Shown here one piece after another: positions 21,883 through 35,000 of a stretch of DNA of 56,707 nucleotides. The position numbers were made by a program, and so were the translations under genes. Source of the stretch: Acanthamoeba lenticulata (lineage: Eukaryota; Discosea; Longamoebia; Acanthamoebidae); the NCBI GenBank assembly GCA_002179805.1, contig NAVB01000458.1:1-56707 (forward strand). Reading direction: 5' to 3'. Below the pieces are notes generated by a model. The model worked only from the letters and a program-made list of their open reading frames with translations. It made no database searches and was not told the origin of the DNA. Each line of letters starts with the position of its first letter. The first letter of the stretch is position 1.

Positions 21883-24800
21883 ATGGAAGCCGCCTGCCCA
21901 ATGCACCGCATGGCTGGGCAAGTGAAAGAAACAGCAATGGCAGTGAACGAAAGGGAGCTGTTCTACAAGCTCATGAACGTGTCGGAGCATCCGGAAGCTG
22001 TGGCGCTGGCACGAACGCACCTGGCCCCCTACATTGAGCGGGCGCGCCTCATGCGGCGCCAGACCCCGGGAGCCGACTTTAAATACTCGCCCGAGGCTTT
22101 GGAGACCTTCCTCTGGGACGACTACGACCAAACGATGAACGAATACGCGACCTTTAGCAAGGCTGTGGCCGAGGGCCGCGCACGCGTCATGTCGCGCGAA
22201 GACATGGTGTACTACCTTACTCAAGTGGCCATCGCCAAGTTTGTCGACGGCTCGTGGATTCAGAACGTGGCCAAGTGGCAGCACTTGAGCTTCGACCCGA
22301 GGCTCAACCATGTCCTCTCCAACTTGTTCGTCATCTACGCCGGTTCGTCCCCCTCCAATTCATGGCTCTTATGCTCGATCGGCGCAGCGCGGCTCATGCA
22401 AGTGCGTTTCATGTCGAGTAGAGGAGCTCGGCGAGGGCAAGCTGGAGCAAAATCACGTCTACATTTACAAGAAGCTCACGGAGGACATGGGGTACGACGT
22501 CCAACACATAAAGGAACAAAGCTCAGTTGTTGACTTCAAATGAGGGTGCCTCCAGTGTGAACCTCCCACCAACAAACAGCCGTGAGTTCGCCTACCTGCC
22601 ACTTTTCGAGGACTGCGCCTATCGCTGTGCAGTCATTCAGTTGTGTCTTTCCCTCTTCCCGGTCGACTTGCTGCCTGGTACTCTTCCCCTGCGTCTTCAT
22701 CACCTTCGTCTGAGATGCGCTCATCACTGACGCGTCCTGGTCGCTCGCCAGAGATCATTGGGTTCAACCTGGCCTTTGAGCAGCTCCCACTCCACCTCCT
22801 GACGACGGTGCACCAGATGCGTGAGCTCGGGCTCGACCCCTACTACTACCAGCTCCACATCTCTATCGACAACTCGGACACAGGCCACGCACGTATCGCC
22901 ATCGACACCGGTACCGCCTCTTGGCCCGTCTTTCTCTCGTCGTCTGGCAGTTAGAGCTTAGTTGCTTACTCGAGGTCGAATGGCGTGTTTACGCAGTGAA
23001 CTTGTACATGGAGCACGTCAAGGGCACGATGGGGCCGGAGGAGGTTGCGCGCCGGTGGGACCGCGTGATGGACGGCTTCTTTCTATCGATGCTGCCCCTG
23101 TTCGAGGGCCGCCTGGCCGAGATCAAGCGCCGGTTGGACCGCCCCAACGAGTATCTCGTGGTGGCGCCCACGGCCTCCTTGTCGCCTGCCGACAACGCTG
23201 ACGGGCACACGCGCGAGACCTACCGGCGCATGCGAGAAGTCATGGTCAAGAAAGCCAAGTTCGGGGCCCGCATGCACGGTGACCAGCTCTCCATCGGGGC
23301 CCTAACTATCGACGAATGGCTGCACAACATCGTCGCCGAGGCTGAGCAGAAGCAGCATCAGGACGGCGATGGGGACGACGAGGTCGCGCTGCCCGCTGGC
23401 GAGTCTTGGATTGACCGCTTCCTGGAGGCGCTGATGGACTCACACTATGTCGACACCGCCAAGCCGCACGAAAGCGGCCTCCTCACCCAAGTAATTCACT
23501 CCCCTCCCTCGAGGGCCAGGCACTGTAAGGTGGCGGCTGACGTCAGCGTGCGCTCCTGTGCAGGTGTGTGGATTCGGTGGCCCGATGTTCCACATATTCA
23601 CCAAGGACGAGCTGGCGGTGATCCTCGACTGGATCAAGGCCTCCGCCGTCTCAAGACAGCGAACCCAGGACCAATTGGTCGACAAACCATCCAGCAAAGA
23701 CCCCAAGGCAGAGGCTGAAAACAAGAAGGACGATAACGACGACGAGAAGCAGGCGGTGGTCCGCCAGATGGTCGACCTGGTCGAAAAGAAGCGGAAGCGT
23801 GGGATGTGCGCGCACCGGAACCGGACAGTCGTGGGGCCCGACAGCAGTGCGCCCGTCAAAATCAACGACGTGCTGCGGCACCAATCGGCCGAGTCCATCC
23901 TGGCCGCCATGCGGCACCACTACCGTCTGGGCGACGATGTCCATCAAGGCGGTGCGGACTCGAACTCGTTCGTGCGGGCCTTCCTCAAGGGCGGCAGCAT
24001 GGGCCACTATTTCGACGCCAACGAGGGCCAGCTGGTACGCCGGTGGGTTGAACTGGGCGCGCCGTTGCCGTCCGCTTCTACCTCGGTCGGCTCCACCAAC
24101 GCACTGCCGGAGGTCCTCCCGGCCAAGGCCGGTGACAGTACCGTTGGGCGAGAGGCCGGTGACGACGACGACGACAAAAACAATGAGGCCGACGACAGCG
24201 AGGAAATCACACCAGCAGAGTTGGTGCGACAGATGACCGACGGCTACCGTAAGAATCCGCGTCGCGCGCAGCGCGTCATTGTCCGCGCCGTCCGGCGTGA
24301 GCTCGCACAGACTGAGCGGCTCCGGGGTCAGAACGGGAGCCACGAAGATAACGGCGACAACGATGGTGACGACGACTGGCTCGTTAACGCTAGCCACTGG
24401 CCCGCTCCGGCACTCGAGCACCGCGTTGAGGCTTTGGCCCGCGCCAAGGTAGACGGTCTCGTGCGGTCCTCCAACGAACGACCGGCCGCGGTGGTCGAGG
24501 CCCTCCTGCCCTACTGGCTGGGCGGCGATGCGGCGCCGCTGCAAGAGCTCTTTGCCACGCCGGCCATGCACGCCACCGAGCTCGGCTGCGCGCTTCTACG
24601 GGTGATGATGGGCGCCTGGGGCTATCCCGACTTTAACCGCCGCGCGGCTGCTGCCCGCGGGCTCGAAGCCGCAACACGACTTGGGATCGAAAAGCTGCCG
24701 AACGTGCACGACGTTGGCGCTGCCGCAGACCCCGGCGTTGTCTTCGTGCGGGCGCTCGGCTTGTTGACGACGACGGCGTCGGCCACCAACAACCCGCAGA

Positions 24801-25297
24801 CGCTGGGGCTCGTGCCCGAGGCAGTGGGCGTCGCGCTCTTCCTCGTACTCTGGAACCACCACACGTGGCGACGCTTCAGCCTACTTGGCGACAAGGGCCA
24901 CGAGGGTAAGGACGACAAGGACGAGGACGGTGCCTCGAGCGAGATTGAGCAAAGGCTGCGAGCGCAGCTGGACGCACTGCACCAGGCGGTGCGGCTGCTC
25001 GTGTCGACTGATGGAGGCGACGGAGAAGGACGAGACCGCCAAAGGAGGATCAACCTGGGCTTCGCCACGATGCTGCGACTGGTCCAGCTGCCGGGCAAGC
25101 TGGCCGACGAGGACGACGCAAACCACATGGTGGCCGCCTCCAACGCCGAGGCTCGGGCCAGCAAGAACGACGACTACGACGGAGTGGTGGTGAAGCAGGC
25201 GCTGGAGAAGGCGGCCGAGCGGTGGCAGGCCGAGCTCGAGCGCATGTGGGCGGCGCAGGAGGGCAGCAGCTCGACGACTGCTTCTTCCTTCATGTAG
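21883..25297 (+). CDS. Iron-containing redox enzyme (haem-oxygenase-like fold) with long C-terminal extension
   Basis: Six exons (21883-22342, 22422-22491, 22580-22677, 22752-22910, 22997-23490, 23564-25297) sum to 3015 nt, or 1004 residues. The N-terminal 420 residues match the haem-oxygenase-2-like, iron-containing redox family: ELGEGKLEQNH at about 155-165, FNLAFEQLPLHLL, the metal-ligand block SIDNSDTGHARIAI and, near the end, GGPMFHIFTKDELAVILDWI. The conserved Glu and His residues would bind a di-iron or haem-like cofactor. Members are mostly bacterial and their substrates are largely unknown. The remaining 580 residues are charged and helical, with DDD/DDK linkers, and do not resemble anything I know. 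A bacterial origin for the core is possible, but the gene has introns and local composition, so any transfer is old. Confidence 0.8.
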
Positions 25298-25540
25298 CCA
25301 ATGATGGAAAGCACAACACAATTTTGAACGAACACAATGTTGTGGGTTCTTGGCACCCCAAGAGACAGGCAGAAAGCACAACACCGCGGAGTTTTTCGGT
25401 CATATTCGGTGCTTTGTGCTGATTGGCTGCATAATCGCAGATTAAGGCTTGACTTCCCAAACGGCCGAACAGAAAAAAGCCAAGAGCTCCTTCAGAAAAA
25501 CGTTCGCATAGCCACACACTCACACACAGGCAACGGCGAG
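25298..25540. other. Short intergenic region
   Basis: About 240 bases separate the iron-enzyme stop from the ABC-transporter ATG on the same strand. No additional gene is visible. A CA-rich leader (ACACACTCACACACAGG) precedes the ATG at 25541. Confidence 0.4.
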
Positions 25541-27996
25541 ATGAGCACTGCTGAAGATGACCATGACTGGAGTAAGGACAACAACAGCCGTGAGCTGTCC
25601 GACCTGGAGCAGGGTTCTCCCAAGCACGACGATGACGACGAGGATGTAATCGATGTTGAGGAGGATGAAGAGGACGACAAGATCGATGACCAGATAAAGC
25701 ATGAGCAGGACGACAGCGATCAAGTTGCCGTGGCTCGGAAGTGCATCCCTGTGACGCTAGCTTTTAAAAATCTGTTCTTCGCGGTCAAGGTGCGGGGCAA
25801 GAATCCCTTCGCCCAGGCCGGCGTACGCACCCTCCTCAAGGACATACACGGCGAGCTGCGCCCTGGCGAAGTCACGGCCATCATGGGTCCATCAGGTAAC
25901 CGTTCTTTTTCTCGTCGTTTTAATTATTACCACTAATAACAATATTATTATATGTTTTTTCCTACAGGAGCGGGCAAAACGACTCTGCTCAACCTGCTGG
26001 CAGGACGAGTGCAGAGCGGGAAGCTAAAGGGCTCGCTCACAGTCAACGACATCCCCAAGGATCACATCTCCGACCGGCGGTGGCAGCGCCTGAGCTCCTA
26101 CGTCATGCAGGACGACGTCATGTTCCCCATGTTGACTCCTCGAGAGACCCTTTGGTTCGCCGCGCAGCTCAAGCTGCCTCTCACCGAGCCCAACAAGGGG
26201 GCCAAGGTCGCGACGCTCCTCAACGAGCTGGGCCTGGACAAGTGCAAGAACACCAAAATCGGCAGCCCGGAGCGCAAGGGGATCTCCGGCGGCCAGCGCA
26301 AGCGCGTGAGCATCGGCATGGAGATGATCAACGATCCATCTATCCTTTTCTTGGACGAGCCTACCTCGGGTCTCGACTCATCGACGTCCTACTCGCTAGT
26401 GGAGAAACTCAAGCAACTCGCTTCCATGGGCCGCACCATCGTGACCACCATCCACCAACCCAGGTAACCTCAAGTTTTATTGTGATGTCAAATAAGGGTT
26501 TTAACTTTGTTCAAACTGTTTCTAAAACAGCACGGACATCTTTTTAAAGTTTGACCGGTTGATCCTACTGGCTGACGGGCACATGGTTTACAACGGACCG
26601 ACCACAGAGGTCGTCTCCTACTTTGGCAAACTTGGCTACCCGTGCCCCCAGTTCTGCAACCCGGCCGAGTTCGCCAGTACGCCCTCATCATTCTCCTCGT
26701 ACGTGGTCTTCTGATTCTTACATGAGGACATGATGACGCTGGTAGTGAACCTGGTCAAGGCCGACAGCTACATCTCGAGCAAAGAGGAGGGCGAGGCACG
26801 GCTCAAGCATCTCATCGCCGCTTTTCGAGAGAATCACAACCTGCCGGCGCTCACCGAAGACGGCGGCGCCTACGCCGACGCCGAAGACAACGACGACAAC
26901 GACGCCAACGGCCATGCCGGTAGCCTCCCGCCAACCTCGCGCCGAGCACGGGTCAAGGAGAAGATCAAGCGCTATCACCACCACGAAACTGACGACGTGA
27001 CCAAGATTCCGGTCACGAACGGGCCCAACGCCGTTTACCGCTGGCTGCTACTGTTCGTGCGCACTCTGATGATGCAGGCGCGCGATCCCATGCAAATTCC
27101 CTCCCGCCTGGTTCAAGCGCTATTCCTGGCCCTCCTCGTGGGCTTCCTCTACCTCCAACTGGGCAACGACCAGCGAAGCATCACCGACCGACAGGGCTCG
27201 CTCTTCTTCGTGGTGATGACCATGGCCATGGGTCCCATGATGAGTTGCCTCGTGGCCTTCCAGGCCGAGAGGATCGTGTTCATTCGCGAGCACTCGACCG
27301 GGAGCTACAGCACGCTGACGTACTACCTGGCCAAGGTCCTCGCCGACCTGCCCTTCTTGACTGTCGTCCCTGTGGTCCAGGGCACCATCTCCTATTGGAT
27401 GGTGGGCTATCAGGCCGAGGCCGACAAGTACTTCATCTTCGTGGCGGGCTGCATCATGGTCACCCTCGTCGCCCACGCCATGGGCCTGGCGGTGAGCGCC
27501 GGCGCGCCAAACATCCAAGTGTCGATGGCCATCTCGCCCATGGTCTTTATCCCCTTGATGTTGCTTGGCGGGTTTTTTTTGAGCGACGATTCCATCCCCA
27601 AGTGGCTGATGTGGTACGTTGTTACACTCGAGTGTGTGTGTTGGAGAGAGCTCATTTTGTTGGAGGGGACAACACAAAACGCGCAGGATCAAGTACTTCT
27701 CTCCCTTCAAGTACGGGTTCCAGATCATCGCGAGAACCGAGTTTGAGGGCAACACCTTCACCTGCGACCCCAACAAGGCGGCCTGCACCCAAAGTATGCT
27801 GGATCTCCCCTTTCACCGGAGGTAAGCAGATCTAACCTTCTCAATAGCTGGTGAGCAGGTGCTGCGTGATCTAAACTTGGACAATGATGAAGGCTCATTT
27901 TGGGCGTCATTCCTCTTCTTGTTCATGCAATATTTCTTTTTTCACACGATTGCCTACGTTCTATTACGTCTTCTTGCTGGCCGGAGGCAAGGCTGA
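25541..27996 (+). CDS. ABCG (White-type) half-transporter
   Basis: Exons read 25541-25895, 25968-26463, 26531 to about 26676, 26727-27613, 27687-27793 and 27848-27996. The protein starts with a 70-residue Asp/Glu-rich tail. The nucleotide-binding domain follows with Walker A (GPSGAGKTT, split by the first intron), the Q-loop region (SSYVMQDD), signature ISGGQRKRVSI, Walker B ILFLDEPTSGLDS and H-loop TTIHQPS. The C-terminal half is the six-helix ABC-2 membrane domain, with the hydrophobic core from about 27030 and the last helix near 27910. NBD-before-TMD order and the NPAEF linker are ABCG hallmarks, so it should dimerise to export lipids or other hydrophobic cargo. The third intron does not join in frame with its best GT-AG sites. 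A 24-nt intron (26703-26726) or a one-base assembly error would restore the frame. Confidence 0.9.
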
Positions 27997-28151
27997 AACA
28001 GACCTCTTTTGAGATTGTACCTGTTCAATACGGAAAAAAATCAACGAGGTGCACTTATTTTTTTTTTTAAGTTTTCATTTTGTGAACTTCGGAGCTTCAC
28101 TTCACGTTGATCGCGCACTCGGAGCCTCGAATTTGACAACCAGCACAAGAC

Positions 28152-31100
28152 ATGGAGCAGAGCCTTTATGCGATTTGGGAAGAGCAGGGTAGGCCAGCGC
28201 CTCTGCCTCTTCCACCACCTCCTTTGGCAAAAGGGAAAGAAGGAGAACATGCATTTTACCTAAGGCAAGCCCAGCACTGTGTGGGCCTGTGTGTGGCAGC
28301 GCTGGCCTCTTCAGCCTTGGTTAACCATGCACTACAAGACGAGCACCCTGCCGCAAAGCTGGGTGTCGCTGAGCTCTGTGACTGGGTATTCGCTTCGCAG
28401 GGTGCTTGCCTCTCCTTCCTCGACGAGGACCATGATGGAAGGGCCCAACAAGAAGGGGTAAAAGAAAAATGGACCCTTTTCAACTGGCTTGGGTCAGCCC
28501 TCGTGTGGGTCTTCAAGGCCACGTGGCCCAAGCGTGATGCCGCCAAAGAGGTTTGTGAGGGGCTGGAGCGGAGGCTTGGACAGGCGCTGCGTCGGGTCGC
28601 GCGTGCTGACACCGCCAGCCAGAACAGCCAGGCACTCGAACACGTCGTTCTTGTGCTGGTGAGCACTCTGGCCTTGGTCCTTTGTACAGCTCCATTCTAC
28701 CATCTCTAGCTGTGAGCTTACTAACTTAGGTTGCATCTCACAGTGAAGATGAAGCTGCCATTCAAAACTGCTCTTCTGCTAGACATTCAGCAGTTGGCCA
28801 CATCCAACCAGAGCCTGGCCACTGCATGCCTCGAGCGGGTGTTGCCAGCTGTCCAGCATGTGGACTCCAAAACACGCGTGGAGGTTGGCAAACAGCTTTC
28901 TGGCCTTCTTGTTCTGATGCTGTCCTGACCCTCTCTTCTTGCAGGCTGCTCAGATCTTGATGCCGATGGCTGTGAATGGTGATGGCGACCTGGCGCTGCG
29001 GGGGGTCGCCCTGCGCTTCTTCATGTCCCAGTTTGAACGCTTCGTACCGCCAGGTCACAATACTGTCCTCGAGGACAGCCTTTTAGTGGTGCTCCTGCAT
29101 TCCATGCCCCATCATGAACGTGGCGTGTCCGCTCAAAGCTCCATTTGTTTGGATTTTTTTCTGGCAGGCCATCCTCGAGTTGGCGAATCCATCGGCGCCA
29201 GCCTCGCTACGGCGCATTGTCTTGAGGCAGTTGCCTGAGGTCAGCGTGCCTGCGGAGACCGAGCACATGCTAATGACAAACTGTTTGATCCTGCCTCCAG
29301 CTTTTCCTAGTATGGCGCTTGCAGCGCTGCAGGTTCGTCTGTCGCACGCCTTCATGCGCTCATCATTTCTGATTGCCTTGGTTGTGTACACGTTGGATAC
29401 TTCAGGATGTCGACATAAAAGTCGCCGTTTCCGCCACACACGGGGTAGCCACGTGGGCCAGTTATCAGGCCAGCCTGTATAGCATGACCGTCATGCCGTT
29501 ACTGTATGTAGAAAACAACATTCTCTTGGTTTGATGTTTGCCATGTCCAACTCTCCCACACGAGTGTTCGCACAACAATAACAACAGCAAAGCGATCGTT
29601 TTCAACCTTGTGAGACAAGGGCCAGTCATGCGTCCACTGGTCGAGCTCGCCGGCGAGCGTGTTGCCCATCTTTGGAGGGCGGGTGATGCCAAATGCCATC
29701 GCTTGCAACTGCCCGATGAGCTGAACGCTCTCGTGGCGGACAAGGCGACCCATCGCACTGGCCCTTGCCCCAAAAAGCAGAGCAAGAAGCTCAGAACGCT
29801 TTCGGTAAAAACTCTGATGAACATCTGTGAAGCCGCGCCGCACCTCGTGAAAGGGGTGTTTGGCATCGTGGAGGTCATGGTGCACAGTGAGGTGTGGCAG
29901 CAGAGGTATGCATCAGAATCATCCTCCTTAGTGTGAGCTTCTTCCTCATTCAAGCTGATGCACGAATGGTGGTGAGATGAGCGCAGAGAAGCAGGACTGC
30001 TGGTGCTCCAGCACCTCCGGCACAACTTGTCGCTGCATGGTGGGCCCAAGAACACGCTGTCGGTGGTCGGTACCCTACTGGCCGATCCAGTGGTGCGCCT
30101 CACTTGATGGAACCAACACTTGATCAACCAGACGCTCATGCGTGAAGCGATGCTGGCGATGATGATGATGACAGGCCAAGGTGAGGAAAAGGGCCGTGCA
30201 TGTGGTCCACCGTGCCATCCCTTTCGTCAAGGAACCGAGCACGACGATACGCGATCTGGTCTTGATGGCAGTCGAGGAGCCACACGCGTCCACGCGCCAG
30301 GCGGCAATGAATGCGCTCGAAACAATCACAGAGCCTGTTCTGATCTTGGAAGCCTGTCTGCACCACCAGGCGCTGCTCCACGAGCTCGGTTCACCAGAGC
30401 ACCAGAACACCAAGGACGCGTCCTTCTTGCAGTGGCTCAAGCTGCTGCGCCTCATGACGCTCAAGTTTCCTCCGCGCCCGATGAAGTGGATGACCGATCC
30501 CAAGCCGGCCATGGCGGAAGCCATGAAGCGCAGCGTCCCTCTACTGTTCCAGGCTTTCCTCGTACTCAGCCTTCAAGACCAAGGCAACGATGAGATCGAT
30601 GACACGGCAGACCCGGTCGTTCAGGCCTTGCTCTCGGCAGTTGAACGCTATGGCGGCCAAATCGACAGCCAAGAGCTGATGCACGCTCTTGCACGCCAGA
30701 CCAACACGATTCTGAAGCGGGCCACGCACAGCGACAGCGCGTCAATGGCAAGCGTGTGCCTTCAGGTACCAGTTCGGCTGCTCCTGCATCACCATCATCA
30801 AAGTCTACACCACACTAACCAACATTGATGGCACGCAGGTCTCTCGCCTGCTGTTGCTTGCCGGAACGCTGCTGCGCACTTGTTATCTAGCTCAACAACG
30901 CCCCGTGAACCACGATCAAGCGGCTCTCTGGGCGGGCTACGCTTTAGACTGGTTGAGGGTTCGTCCGTCCTTTCGGGTCTGCGCTCTCGAGAGGCCACGC
31001 ATTGACCTGATAACTTTCTATCAGTTGGGCCACGAGCTCAAGGAGCGCCATTTGGAGATCGGCCTCAACCTGTTGATGTGCCTTATCGAGCACTGCCGAG

Positions 31101-31878
31101 AGGGCGTTGAGGCGGTCGTGCGCCCTTCCTTGCCTAACCTGATCAAGTACTTCACAGCGATCAGCGTAGACGAGGCCGAAGCCCACAAGGACGGCGTCCG
31201 GGCTCATCCTGCTGACCTCTTGACGCAAGCCATCGGTACGCCACTCAGAAAAGTTGCTTACGATCAACTCGAGTTGTTGGCTCAGAGCGAGATGGCTGCC
31301 CGTGCGTGCATGCAGGCATCTTGGCAAATCGTTGGCCCATTGAACTGGCAGCTTGGGTTGGCTCATTGTCGACGGCCGTGGTCAACAACAAGGCCATGAC
31401 GAGTAGCGACCGAGGGCTGCGCTGCTTGGCGTGGCTCGCTCAGTGCGGAGGCGCTGAAGGCGAGCAGGTGCTGCATGACATCGACGCGCACGCGTTGGAC
31501 GCACTGTACACGCGGAACGACAAGCTGCCAGAAGATGAACTACCGACGCTTGGGCTCATCCGCTTGCTGGTGGAGCTGTTTGTCACGCGGCATCCTATGG
31601 TCATCACGCACGAACACCGCCAGAAGTCGACCGTGCTGCGGCTGCTCATCCTCTTGCTCAAGCGCCTTGCCCTTGCTCGCAACGCCGGCGGTGGCTCAAC
31701 ACTGCTGCAAGACACACGGATCGCGGGCGCCGTGCCGCAGGTGCTGCTCGCCTTGGGTACGCAGCTGGACGAACAGATGTTGCGCGAGCACGCTGCACAA
31801 TGGCGTCAGTGGGAGTCTGAACTGCGGTACTTCCTGCCAGCCGACAACAGCCTCCTCGAGGTCATGCTTTTCCCGTGA
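28152..31878 (+). CDS. Helical (HEAT-like) repeat protein, possible focadhesin homologue
   Basis: Eleven exons (28152-28683, 28744-28877, 28945-29124, 29168-29332, 29406-29503, 29588-29905, 29987-30092, 30175-30765, 30839-30958, 31025-31235, 31316-31878) sum to 1005 residues. The protein is almost entirely amphipathic helices rich in Leu and Ala (ALLLDIQQLATSNQSLATAC, LRGVALRFFMSQFERF, AGLLVLQHLRHN, LRLLILLLKRLAL), as in HEAT/ARM solenoids. The order of blocks from LRGVALRFF through SVKTLMNIC to GLLVLQHLR recalls the central region of focadhesin, a large animal and plant protein tied to adhesion and the SKI complex. That link is a suggestion only. The exon 3 donor is ambiguous (29043 or 29124). 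The gene starts 155 bases after the ABC-transporter stop, on the same strand. Confidence 0.7.
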
Positions 31879-32010
31879 GACGTTCGTTTCATTGGGCGCA
31901 AGAATAATAAAAAAGAAAGCGCAAGAAAATGAGTTCCGCCAAGACAACCTCCGGTCGCGCGAGCAACACATAACGCAACCACCAAGGCCAGTTAATAGCA
32001 CAAGAGCGCC

Positions 32011-35000
32011 ATGCAAGAGGCGGCCGAGCTGCACCTCTACATCGCGAGGGCGCTGCAGCGAGTCTTGGAAGGAGGTGAGACCAAGAAGAAAGACGAAGAA
32101 AACTCACCAAGAGTGGTGAGCAAGGCCAAAGAGGCTCACGGCGACTCCGACAACGAGGAAGATGATGATGTTGACGAAGTTGAATACGAAAAGGAGACAG
32201 AGGAAGACGACAACGTGGGCGACGTCGAGCACCTCTTCCACAGTGAACCTCTGGTTGCAGCCTTGGACAACTTTGAGGCCCAGTGGCGGACGGAGAACGC
32301 TCGGTTCGAGCGTCGTCTCGGCGAGTTGCGTGCGTCATGTGAGCGCTGGCAGGCCCGGCAAGAGAGTCTCGTCCGCAAGCTGAGACGTGGAGCCAACCAG
32401 CTGCCCACAGGGCGGCAGGGGAAAGCAGCCAATAAGCCTCTCGACGCGTTCGTCAACGCGCTGCTTGAGTTACGCGCTGAGGGTCACGAGGTTGCTGGCT
32501 CGTCCCAACAGGCACACCGAAAAAGAACGAAAGCGAAACGAAGTAAGAGACCGAAAAAGAGCGAAAGCGACGTGCCGTCCACAAGCTTGTCGTCCCTTGT
32601 GTTCACGCAGAGCGAAGGCGAAAAGGTGGAAGAGCGCGTTCGTTTCGTTTCGTCGACTGAGGAAGAAGTGATGCGATCCAAGAGCGATGACGAACCAGTA
32701 GTGATGAACAGGGCCACCATCCCGACGGCTTCACCAAAGAAGGCCGCTCACAAACCGACGCGGCGCCGCGTGACGTCGGCCGAAGCCATTCCCGCCTACC
32801 GCCACCAGAAGAAGAAAAAGAAAGGTTGTGCACCTCCCTCCTGAACAATGGCAACATGTCACAGGTCTGACTTGTTCTGTTGTTAACAGGCAAGAAGAAG
32901 AGCAGCGACCACGATGACGAGCGCCTTGACCATCACGAGTCCCACCAACAACCCGCCTCTACTCCTCGCGAGGCGGCCCTCGAGGATGATGGCCAGCCGT
33001 TGCGTCCGGTGGCCACCGAAGTGGCTTCTTCGAGTCACGAGCCGATCGAGCGAAACGACTCCTCAAACACGACGTGGTACGACACAGAGGAGATGTCGGA
33101 CAGCAGCGATTTCGAGGAGGACGATGAAGAAGACGACTGGGAGGTCGATGAAGAGGTTGTCGAGCTGGATCACCAGAACAGCAACGGCAACAACGAAGTC
33201 TCACACTCCGACCAGAAGCACCTACACCACGCACAACAGGGCTCGGGCCAGATCCCCTACATCCGGCCCGAGCAGGACCTGCGCGGGATCGTGGGCCTGG
33301 TCCGGGGCCGCGGCGTCAAGCCCGTCCTGTGCGAGGTCGGCGGCAACAACCTCAACTGCTGCAATCTCCTTCTCCAGGTGCGCCGCCCAGTCCTGAGAGC
33401 TCTGCCGTTGCCTCTCTCGTGTGGTTTGGGCTTTGTGGTGACGCGACGGCGTGTGGTCCGTGTAGGGCTCGAGCAAGCTGGAGGAGCCCATCATCGAGAA
33501 GAAGGGCCAGGCGAGGGACCTCGCGGTCCCGGACCACACGCCGATGGCCTTCAACATTCTTCTGTGCCCGCAGCAGTGCGTGCTGGATCGACTTGGCGTC
33601 CTAACGTTTGTGTTTCCAATGAATTGACAGATGGCCATTAACGATCACCCGTGCAGGAATCCGGCCGACGTGTTGGAGCTGGCGGCCGACAGCGACGCCG
33701 ACATGCAGCGCTGGCTCGCCTTCTTCCGCTCGCTCTATACGGTACACCGCCCCCTTTCTCCCGAATGACCTCTCCCTGCCGGGTTCTCTGATGCCACGTT
33801 CACCTCGTCCACCAGACCGACGGCGGCGGAGCAGGCCTCATCCAGGGCTTCCTTTGGCTCCACATCAGGTTTGATTTCACCAATTTTTTTCATCGTTTTT
33901 TGAGTATTTCCTTTTGATAAAATCACTTATTTAAACGGCCAATAGTTCGCGAAAGATGCGGCTGTCGCCTGGGAGCTGGACAGGACTGACGAACATCAGC
34001 ACACTCTCTGAACTGTACGCGCACCTCCGTTTTGTGCTCCGACTGTTGACATCCACAACTCATCGCTGATATTCGGACAGAGCGGTGGAGACCAAGTGGC
34101 AGTGGCAGCGCTACTATTGCATCTGTGACTCGTCACGCTTTGAGTGGTTCGCGCTCTCCTATGTGGTACAACACCGTCTTCGCTTTCGTTTTCGGTTGCT
34201 CTGTCGTTTTCGCTTTCGCTTTCGCTTTCGCTATCTTCTCTGAAACACATCAACAGAAAGTGGTGCCGCTTCACTCAGTCATCCAAGTGCACACGTCGGT
34301 CATCGAGCCCGCGAAGAACAACATCAAGTTCATGTCCAAGCGCAATTCCAAGTCAGCCTTCATCGGCTGGGGCGACGACGTCGAAAAGGTGCTCGACCCG
34401 CGCTACTACCGGTACAAGATCAGCCTCATCAAGGCCAACTCGAAGGAGATCTTTGCCTTCCTCACGTCCTCTCGCGAGGACATGCACGCGTGGAACCGCG
34501 CCATCGTCTCTCACCAGCGCGAGCCCGAGCCCCGCCGTGCGTCTTCGTCTTCGTCTTCTATCTTTCGTCTTCTCTCTTTGGGTTGGTGCTCACGCGCAAT
34601 GACGTGCAGGCCCGGGCGCGGGAACGGCGTCGATGCCGTCGCTGGTGGACGAGAAGTCGCCCAGGCTGGAGCGGGGCGCGGGGGAGACCATCGTGCGCTC
34701 CAAGTATCGCGAGTTCCGCCACTGGCGAAACGTCAAGGCACACATAACGGGATCCCGCCCGGCCAGGCTCCTAGAGTTTGTTGGCTGACGGCGAGGGCTC
34801 GTTTCTTGTGTTTTGGGACTTCAGGTGATGCGAGACGACGAGGACACAGAGGTCCTCAAGCTTCGCGCCACCTGCCGCCAGTTCCGCAAGAAGGCCGAGC
34901 AAAACATCGCCGCCGCACAGTGTGCGCTCCATCATCAGCCCCTTTTCCCTCGGGCTTGAATGGTCAAGAACCGACACTGATGTGGCTCGTGTGTCGCGCC

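Noticed and set aside
23651..24571. 306-residue minus-strand ORF
   Set aside because: It is antisense to the last exon of the iron enzyme and shows no domain. The plus strand is continuous with a recognised family.
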